Of a stretch of DNA of 64,000 bases, positions 58,426-64,000 are shown piece after piece (within the stretch, counting starts at the first letter, position 1; every line of letters begins with the position of its first letter). The position numbers and the translations under genes were made by a program. The stretch covers positions 186,001-250,000 of the forward strand of contig NZ_JAKGAM010000002.1 in assembly GCF_023061285.1 (NCBI RefSeq), written 5' to 3'. The notes beneath the pieces were generated by a model. The model was given only the letters and a program-made list of their open reading frames with translations. It was not told the origin of the DNA and did no database searches. This DNA is from Chromohalobacter nigrandesensis. GTDB taxonomy: Bacteria; Pseudomonadota; Gammaproteobacteria; Pseudomonadales; Halomonadaceae.

Positions 58426-60891
58426 TTAGAAGCTCGTCGCCCGATAACCGGGAATGGCTTCCTCGAAGTAACTGTCGGCTTCCTGACCAACGCCCCCCAA
58501 GCCCTTGAAGACGAAGCGCAGGAACAGTCCGCGATCCGTGTAGTCGTCATCGATACGATTAGCAGTGTCATTGTCTTCGACCCACTCGCGCCAGACGAGT
58601 TGTACGGCGGAGCAACAGTCGTTGAACTGGACACCCGCCAATTGCTCCAGGGCGCGGTCATTGGTGTTGTCATACAAGAAACGACCGATCAGGTCCAGAC
58701 TCGGCGTCGCCTGGTACGCGAACGACACGTCATAATCTTCGCGATTGTAGCCCAGACGATCCTCGGCATCGTCCTGCGGCTGGAACCCTTCGAGTTGCCA
58801 ATTGTAGCCAAGGTTCAATACGTGGCCGGCGGGATCCTGATACTGCACATACGCCGAGGCCTTCTCGGTCATGCTGCGGTCGGGATCGTAGAACCAGGAA
58901 TAGCGACTACGCCAGCGCTCGGTCATCTGCCATTCCAGTTCGGTGATCACCGGCGAGCGGTCCCGCGTGGCGTTGTACCAGTCCTGATAGTTACGCTCAC
59001 GATCCGGCAAGGTGTCGGGGTCGCCGTTCATATCGATGTTGCGATTGGAGAAATAGCTGCTCTGACCCACCGACAGCGACAAGCGTTCACGCCCGGTAGC
59101 ATCTTCCAGAAAGCGGGTGGACGCACCATAGGACAGCTTGTTGACATCGCCCAGCCGGTCGGCGCCGGAGAAGCGGTAAGGCGACCACAATTGCCCCCAG
59201 GAGACGGCACGCTCGCTGGTATCGAAGTCGGGAAAGTCGCTCTGGTCACGTTCCGGCACATAGGCGTAGTAGAGCCGCGGCTCCAGGGTCTGACGCCAAT
59301 CGGTACCGAATATTGTGGTGTCGCGCTCGAAAATTAGCCCGGAGTCCATCGACAGCACCGGCGCCACCAGGGAAGGGTCCTCGTCGCGGTCGGTTTGGCG
59401 GTTGCCGTAATCGAGTTGATAACTCGACTGCCAGAGCTGCGCACGCGGCTCTAAAAAGCCCCAACTGGGATCGGCGCGCCACCCCAGCGCCGGTGTCAGA
59501 TGCACGCGCGAGCCATTGGCGGCCTCACGCTCTGGAATTCTACGCCGATTGCCGGTTTCCTCATCCGTCCAGAACCCTTGGCTGTCGACACCGTCGAGGT
59601 TGCGCCAGAAGTAGGTCGCATTGGAATTCCACTCCTGGTAGAAGCCGTTGTCCTGACTCCAGCGGGCATCCGCGCTCAGGCTGGGCAGCCGATAGAACGG
59701 CTTGTCATCCTCGTCGAGTGGGTAGTCGAGTTTTTGATACCCTTGGGCACGCGCGTCGAGGCGCCAAGTATCGCCACGATAGGTCATGCGCGCCAGACGA
59801 TCCAGGTGATCGGTATCCTGCTCGGCGAAATTGCGCCCGAAATCATCGAAGTAGCGGCCATCGCTGGCCGCACCATAGGCCAGTTGATAATCCAACTGCG
59901 ACGAGAAGCGTCCCGCATGCTGATAATCGATGTACCAGCGCGCTTCGTCTTCGAAGGCGTCATCGGGATCGTTGGGATTGTCGCTTTCGCCGCCCCGGTC
60001 GCTGGCCAGGTAGGCGCCTTCGACCGTTCCCTGATCGCTACCGAACAAGTAACGGAACTCACCGCCCAGCATGGCGCCATGCTCGCTCATCCAGCGCGGT
60101 GACAAGGTGGCATCGTAATTGGGCGCCAGGTTGAGATAGTAGGGCTGGGTATAGTCGAATCCATCGCCCGAGAGCCCCAGCGTCGGCCATAGGAAGCCGC
60201 TTTGTCGACGATCGTCGATGGGAAAGCGCACCCATGGCCAGTAGAACACCGGCACATCGCCCATCTCCAGGCGTGCATTGGTCGCGGTACCGAAGCCCTC
60301 GGTACGATCCAGGGTCACGTCACTGCCCACCATGCGCCACAGGCGATTACCCGGCTCGCAGGTGGTGAAGCTGGCATCGTCGAGGCGATAGCGGCCGTCG
60401 GCCAGGCGTTGAAGCTCGACGGCGTCGCCGCGCAAACGCTGATCGTGAACGACGTAATGCGCGTCGTCGACTTGGGCGGCGTCGCTATCCAGCGCCATGC
60501 TGGCATCGCCCCCGCGCACCAGCAGTCCTGGGTTGCGAACCGCCGTCGGTCCCTCGGCGAAGGCATGATCGCGCTCGGCGTTGACACGCACGCGCGGCGA
60601 CTCGAGTTGCGTCTCGCCACGCCGCAGCGCCACCTCGCCGGACAGCATGGTGCCGCCATCGTCGCCATAGGCCGCATCAGCGGAATCGGTGCGGATCTGC
60701 CGAGGCGTGTCGCCGGCGGGTAGCTGATATCCCGGCTCGACGTACCGTCCGCTACACAACGCGCCTTGCGGCGCGCTATCGCCCCAAGGCTGCCAGTCCA
60801 TCTGCTGCGCGGGCAGGGGAGCGGGAGGCGCTGCGTGGGCAGCGGCGGTCATCAAGCCTGAGAGGGCAGTCCAGAAGAATCGCTTGCCCAT
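58426..60891 (-). CDS. lptD: LPS-assembly outer-membrane protein LptD
   Basis: LptD, with LptE, inserts lipopolysaccharide into the outer leaflet of the outer membrane. The 821-residue protein has a signal peptide (FFWTALSGLMTAAAHA), an N-terminal OstA-type jellyroll (about 70-200, with MLSGEVALRRGETQLESPRV near 82-101) and a long beta-barrel (about 230-821) with repeated alternating aromatic strands. It carries cysteines near 46, 174, 727 and 728, the positions expected for the two inter-domain disulfides. It is first in the run lptD-surA-pdxA-rsmA-apaG-apaH, as in E. coli, and diverges from amgK. Confidence 0.97.
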   Translation of the reverse strand: MGKRFFWTALSGLMTAAAHAAPPAPLPAQQMDWQPWGDSAPQGALCSGRYVEPGYQLPAGDTPRQIRTDSADAAYGDDGGTMLSGEVALRRGETQLESPRVRVNAERDHAFAEGPTAVRNPGLLVRGGDASMALDSDAAQVDDAHYVVHDQRLRGDAVELQRLADGRYRLDDASFTTCEPGNRLWRMVGSDVTLDRTEGFGTATNARLEMGDVPVFYWPWVRFPIDDRRQSGFLWPTLGLSGDGFDYTQPYYLNLAPNYDATLSPRWMSEHGAMLGGEFRYLFGSDQGTVEGAYLASDRGGESDNPNDPDDAFEDEARWYIDYQHAGRFSSQLDYQLAYGAASDGRYFDDFGRNFAEQDTDHLDRLARMTYRGDTWRLDARAQGYQKLDYPLDEDDKPFYRLPSLSADARWSQDNGFYQEWNSNATYFWRNLDGVDSQGFWTDEETGNRRRIPEREAANGSRVHLTPALGWRADPSWGFLEPRAQLWQSSYQLDYGNRQTDRDEDPSLVAPVLSMDSGLIFERDTTIFGTDWRQTLEPRLYYAYVPERDQSDFPDFDTSERAVSWGQLWSPYRFSGADRLGDVNKLSYGASTRFLEDATGRERLSLSVGQSSYFSNRNIDMNGDPDTLPDRERNYQDWYNATRDRSPVITELEWQMTERWRSRYSWFYDPDRSMTEKASAYVQYQDPAGHVLNLGYNWQLEGFQPQDDAEDRLGYNREDYDVSFAYQATPSLDLIGRFLYDNTNDRALEQLAGVQFNDCCSAVQLVWREWVEDNDTANRIDDDYTDRGLFLRFVFKGLGGVGQEADSYFEEAIPGYRATSF

Positions 60892-60923
60892 GGTCCTCTG
60901 TGTCCTTGCCGAGTGGAATCGGT

Positions 60924-60929
60924 ATTATA
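60924..60929 (-). promoter_or_regulatory. Consensus -10 element of lptD
   Basis: On the minus strand TATAAT, in the context CTGTATAATAC, lies about 33 bp before the lptD ATG. No clear -35 box is seen at the usual distance. Confidence 0.5.
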
Positions 60930-61105
60930 CAGTCCCTGTCGCGTGCGTCTGCCTCGCGAAGACACACCAAGCGCGGCACGCAGACGTATCACGCGGCGCA
61001 ATGAGCGTCGGCAATGCGCGACGAATGGAGAACGCGCCAGGGAATCGACGCCCAGCATGCGGCGGCGAACCAGGCCCGTCAACACGCAACCCACGAGGAG
61101 CCTGC

Positions 61106-62137
61106 ATGAACGAGCGCGCGGAAACCTTGCAACGCTGGGTCGCCCGGCAACACGCCCTACCCTTCGACGCCTGCCCGCTGGAAGACGTCGCCGGCGATGC
61201 CAGCTTCCGCCATTACTATCGTTTCCGTCTACCCGACGGAACCCGACGTGTACTGATGGACGCCCCCCCCGAACACGAGAACAGCCAAGCGTTCGTCGAC
61301 ATCGCTCGCGCCTGGCGCGAGGCCCAACTGCCGGTACCTGCCTTGTATGCCGTCGATCTCGAGGCCGGCTTCGTCGAGCTCGAGGATCTGGGCGACGACG
61401 TCATGCATCAGCATTTGGGAAGCGAAGCCGATGCCCTCACCTGGTTCGAGCGTGCCCTGCATTTGCTGGAACGTATGCAGCGCCAGGCACCCCGCGACGT
61501 CCTGCCCGAGTATGACCGCGCCCTGCTGGCGCGTGAGCTGGATCTTTTCCCCGAGTGGTGCCTCACGCAACTGCTCGAGCTTCCCGCGCCACCCGGCTGG
61601 CACGCCCTGCGCGAGTCACTCATCGACAGCGCTCTGGCCCAGCCCCGGGTTGCCGTCCACCGCGACTTCGATGCCATGAATCTAATGCTGCACGAGGACG
61701 CATTGTGGCTCATCGACTTCCAGGATGCCGTCAATGGACCGCTCAGCTACGACCTCGTCTCGTTGCTGCGCGGACGCTATCGTCTGTGGCCACAGGCGCG
61801 CATGACCGACTTCATAGAGAATTTCCGCCAGCGGGCGCTGGAGGATGGACGCCTGACGTCCATCGACGCCGATACCTTTCATCGGCAGGTCGAGGCCATG
61901 GGCGTGCAACGCTCGCTCAAGGTACTGGGGATTTTCTGCCGCCTGACGCTGCGCGATGCCAAGCCGCGCTATCTGGAGCGCCTGCCGCACTTCCTGACGC
62001 ATTTGCGGCAAGGACTCACGGCGCTCCCCGCGCACGGTGAATTCCTCACCTGGGTGGACACCATCTTCGCCCCCGCGCTAAGCCGCGAACTCGACCGCCG
62101 TGGCATCGACCATTCCCTGGAGGAGCGCATTGCATGA
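61106..62137 (+). CDS. amgK: N-acetylmuramate/N-acetylglucosamine kinase AmgK
   Basis: AmgK phosphorylates MurNAc (and GlcNAc) at the anomeric position in the peptidoglycan recycling route that bypasses de novo UDP-MurNAc synthesis. The 343-residue protein has the aminoglycoside-phosphotransferase fold: LEDVAGDASFRHYYRFRLPD near 25-44, the catalytic VAVHRDFDAMNLMLHEDALW near 183-202 and LIDFQDAVNGPLSYDLVSLL near 203-222. GAGGAG before ATG 61106 decides the start. It overlaps murU by four bases; murU encodes the next step. Confidence 0.93.
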   Translation: MNERAETLQRWVARQHALPFDACPLEDVAGDASFRHYYRFRLPDGTRRVLMDAPPEHENSQAFVDIARAWREAQLPVPALYAVDLEAGFVELEDLGDDVMHQHLGSEADALTWFERALHLLERMQRQAPRDVLPEYDRALLARELDLFPEWCLTQLLELPAPPGWHALRESLIDSALAQPRVAVHRDFDAMNLMLHEDALWLIDFQDAVNGPLSYDLVSLLRGRYRLWPQARMTDFIENFRQRALEDGRLTSIDADTFHRQVEAMGVQRSLKVLGIFCRLTLRDAKPRYLERLPHFLTHLRQGLTALPAHGEFLTWVDTIFAPALSRELDRRGIDHSLEERIA

Positions 62138-62802
62138 AAGCCATGATCCTCGCCGCCGGCATGGGGACGCGGATGCGCCCCCTCACGGACCACTGCCCCA
62201 AGCCGTTACTGTCGGTCGCCGACAAGCCATTGATCGTGCACCATCTGGAGCGCCTCGCGACAGCGGGCATCACCGATATCGTCATCAACGTCAGCTATCG
62301 CGCCGAGCAGATCGTCGAAGCGCTCGGTGACGGCCAACGTTTCGATGTATCGCTCGCCTACAGCCACGAGACGACGCCCCTCGAGACGGCAGGTGGCATT
62401 CGCCACGCACTGCCCTTGCTGGGCGAGGCGCCCTTTCTGCTCATCAATGGTGACGTCTGGTGCGATATCGCGCTGGAGACGCTACCCGAACTGAAGGACG
62501 ACCTCGCCCATCTGGTACTGGTCGCCAATCCCGACCACCACGCCGAGGGCGACTTCGCCCTCGACGATGCAGGGCGCGTGCGGCTCGACAGCACGACACG
62601 CCTAACCTACGCCGGACTGGCGATACTCGACCCCGCGCTCGTCGCCTCGCTACCCGACAACGTACCCGCCAAGCTGGCGCCCCTGCTTCGTGAGGCGATT
62701 GCTTCGCAACGTGTCGGCGGCACGCATCACCGCGGTGGCTGGGTGGATGTCGGCACCCCCGAGCGCCTCGAGACGCTGGACACCCGCCTGCGCGGCATTT
62801 GA
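62134..62802 (+). CDS. murU: N-acetylmuramate-1-phosphate uridylyltransferase MurU
   Basis: MurU joins MurNAc-1-phosphate and UTP to give UDP-MurNAc. The 222-residue protein has the nucleotidyltransferase start MILAAGMGTRMRPLTDHCPK and the metal-binding FLLINGDVWCDIAL near 104-117, plus HHRGGWVDVGTPERLETLD near 196-214. Coupling to amgK by a four-base overlap strongly supports this over a general mannose or glucose nucleotidyltransferase. Confidence 0.93.
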   Translation: MKAMILAAGMGTRMRPLTDHCPKPLLSVADKPLIVHHLERLATAGITDIVINVSYRAEQIVEALGDGQRFDVSLAYSHETTPLETAGGIRHALPLLGEAPFLLINGDVWCDIALETLPELKDDLAHLVLVANPDHHAEGDFALDDAGRVRLDSTTRLTYAGLAILDPALVASLPDNVPAKLAPLLREAIASQRVGGTHHRGGWVDVGTPERLETLDTRLRGI

Positions 62803-62947
62803 GATCGGCCACGAGCATCCCCACATTGAGTGGACGCGACGTACGGCGAGAGGCGACACAGACACGCCACGCCCGTTACCATGCAAAGTAGTTTCCCGAC
62901 CACGCACCGGCGTGCGCTACACGCAGACAGATGAGGAATCCCAGACC

Positions 62948-63367
62948 ATGAAAACCAGCATCAAGTGGACCGACGGTCGCCAGTTCGTCGCCGAGGCCGG
63001 CAGTGGCCATAGCGTAGTGCTCGATGGCAATCCCGAGCACGACGGTCGCAACACCGGTCCGCGCCCCATGGAAATGATGTTGATGGGCCTGGGCGGCTGC
63101 ACCTCGTTCGATGTCATGCAGATTCTCGACAAGGCACGTGCCGCCGTGACCGACTGCGTGGCCAGCGTCGAGGCCGAACGTGCCGAGGGCACGCCTTCTG
63201 TATTCACCAAGATCCATGTGCATTTCACGGTGACGGGACACAGCCTCAAGGAGGCCCAGGTCAAGCGCGCGGTGGAACTCTCCGCCGACAAGTATTGCAG
63301 CGCGTCCATCATGCTCGCGCGCGGCGGCGTCGAGATGACGCACTCTTACGAGATCGTCGAGGCGTGA
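62948..63367 (+). CDS. OsmC/Ohr family protein (YhfA-like)
   Basis: The 139-residue protein has the OsmC fold with both peroxidatic cysteines: MEMMLMGLGGCTSFDVMQIL near 39-58 and ADKYCSASIMLARGGVEMTH near 114-133. The family includes organic hydroperoxide reductases; the YhfA subgroup, which it resembles most, has no proven substrate. ATG at 62948 has GAGGAA upstream; the long open stretch before it overlaps murU. It is a single gene. Confidence 0.9.
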   Translation: MKTSIKWTDGRQFVAEAGSGHSVVLDGNPEHDGRNTGPRPMEMMLMGLGGCTSFDVMQILDKARAAVTDCVASVEAERAEGTPSVFTKIHVHFTVTGHSLKEAQVKRAVELSADKYCSASIMLARGGVEMTHSYEIVEA

Positions 63368-63437
63368 GCCCATGCGGCGTGTGCGTGACGACATGACCCG
63401 CATGACGGCGCAGCACTAAACAGTAAGTTGGAAGCAG

Positions 63438-63474
63438 AAAAAAACCCCCTGTCGGTCAATGTCGACGGGGGTTT
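63438..63474. terminator. Terminator between the OsmC-family gene and coq7
   Basis: AAACCCCC and GGGGGTTT pair with a further GTCG/CGAC stem inside. On the minus strand a run of seven T follows, making a good terminator for coq7; on the plus strand the T-run is short. Confidence 0.8.
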
Positions 63475-63516
63475 GTCGTTGGGGTTCCTTCCGACTGCCA
63501 TCTTATAACTTATACT

Positions 63517-64000
63517 TTATAGCTTATAAACCGACCTGGTCATTACCTGCGACATCACCCGCATGCCCAGCTTGAGAGGGGCAGGGAAGCGCGATCCGCC
63601 CGCCTCCAGCGCCCAGCGTTCGTGATGCGCTTCGTCGGTGCGCACCTGCTCAAGCACCGCCCGCGAGCGCCTGTCGCCCTGCGGCAGCTTGTTCATGTGA
63701 TCGTCGAGGTGACGCCCCACCTGCTCCTCGGTGGCGGCGACGAAGCCCAAGCTGATGTTATCGCCCAGCACCCCGGCGAGCGCGCCCATACCGAAAGACG
63801 CCGCGTAGAACGCCGGATTGAGATAGCTGGTCCGATCATTGAGCTCGCACAGACGTTCATCGCACCAGGCAAGATGGTCGATTTCCTCGGCCGCCGCCTG
63901 TTCCATTTGATCGCGCGTCTCGTGCAGCTTGGCGGTTGACCCTTGGCCCTGATAAAGCGCCTGGGCACATACCTCGCCGGTATGATTGATGCGCATCAGT
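63517..64000 (-). CDS. coq7: Coq7-type ubiquinone hydroxylase, 5' part cut by the window edge
   Basis: Coq7 hydroxylates 2-octaprenyl-3-methyl-6-methoxy-benzoquinol late in ubiquinone synthesis. The visible part (about 160 residues) has the ferritin-like di-iron ligands: [18 protein letters not shown], the Glu-x2-His in [16 protein letters not shown], the Glu in [18 protein letters not shown] and the Glu/His in [16 protein letters not shown]. Homologues have about 210-215 residues with about 50 before the first motif, so the start lies beyond base 64000. Ubiquinol is the substrate of the bo3 oxidase in the window. Confidence 0.93.
   Translation of the reverse strand, partial: LMRINHTGEVCAQALYQGQGSTAKLHETRDQMEQAAAEEIDHLAWCDERLCELNDRTSYLNPAFYAASFGMGALAGVLGDNISLGFVAATEEQVGRHLDDHMNKLPQGDRRSRAVLEQVRTDEAHHERWALEAGGSRFPAPLKLGMRVMSQVMTRSVYKL

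Noticed and set aside
63490-63535. Repeated TTATA-type elements near the coq7 stop
   Set aside because: Part of the string encodes the VYKL end of Coq7 and the remainder is short AT-rich sequence; no consistent unit or dyad beyond chance was seen.

Overview
The window reads as core chromosome of a moderately halophilic gammaproteobacterium of the Halomonadaceae (Halomonas/Chromohalobacter type). The evidence is high GC, many acidic proteins (for example an Asp/Glu-rich insert in RpoD), gammaproteobacterial operons (rpsU-dnaG-rpoD, cyoABCDE, lptD-surA-pdxA-rsmA-apaG-apaH), an Entner-Doudoroff sugar cluster and the AmgK/MurU cell-wall recycling pair. The genus is an inference from gene content and protein style; no marker was compared. 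I see no rRNA, tRNA, insertion sequence, prophage, integrase or CRISPR array, and no clear horizontally acquired island.

Layout. 0.1-8 kb: a membrane protein of unknown function; the macromolecular-synthesis genes rpsU, dnaG and rpoD on the minus strand; then tsaD, plsY, folB and folK. 8-13 kb: a small secreted protein, a zinc-ribbon methyltransferase, a VOC-fold protein, a lipid A type acyltransferase, a periplasmic PQQ-type sugar dehydrogenase and a beta-hydroxyacid dehydrogenase. 13-20 kb: thiC behind a TPP riboswitch, facing the cyoABCDE bo3 oxidase operon. 20-35 kb: two overlapping J-domain genes, an MscS-family channel, an RND efflux pair with a divergent TetR regulator, a fructosamine kinase, a Kef-type antiporter, an acyltransferase-like protein, a small membrane protein and pncB. 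35-38 kb: a secreted dienelactone-hydrolase protein, a PAS-GGDEF diguanylate cyclase and a small unknown protein.

38-47 kb is a sugar-catabolism block. gap diverges from a tightly packed edd-glk-yeaD-aldo/keto reductase-pgi-fructokinase run that brings glucose and fructose into the Entner-Doudoroff route. Two HexR-like palindromes lie in the gap/edd gap. zwf, pgl, eda and hexR are not in the window. 47-53 kb holds a DJ-1/PfpI protein, a DUF3108-like periplasmic protein, lysO and a gluconate module (gntR, gntK, gntT) with a perfect 18-bp GntR-type palindrome between gntK and gntT, a near copy before gntR and a third inside gntK. Gluconokinase yields 6-phosphogluconate, the substrate of Edd, so the two modules are biochemically linked.

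53-64 kb: the minus-strand lptD-surA-pdxA-rsmA-apaG-apaH-glpE-cca run (outer-membrane assembly, PLP synthesis, rRNA and tRNA maturation), divergent amgK-murU, an OsmC-family protein and the C-terminal part of coq7, which runs off the right edge.

Many convergent gene pairs share near-perfect bidirectional terminators. Nothing here is an obvious new multi-gene system. The least explained items are a 16-codon, two-cysteine upstream ORF overlapping the start of cyoA, the intragenic GntR-like site, the AcrR-like operator with shortened spacing, the two-J-protein overlap with a GFSHE repeat, and several small proteins of unknown function.
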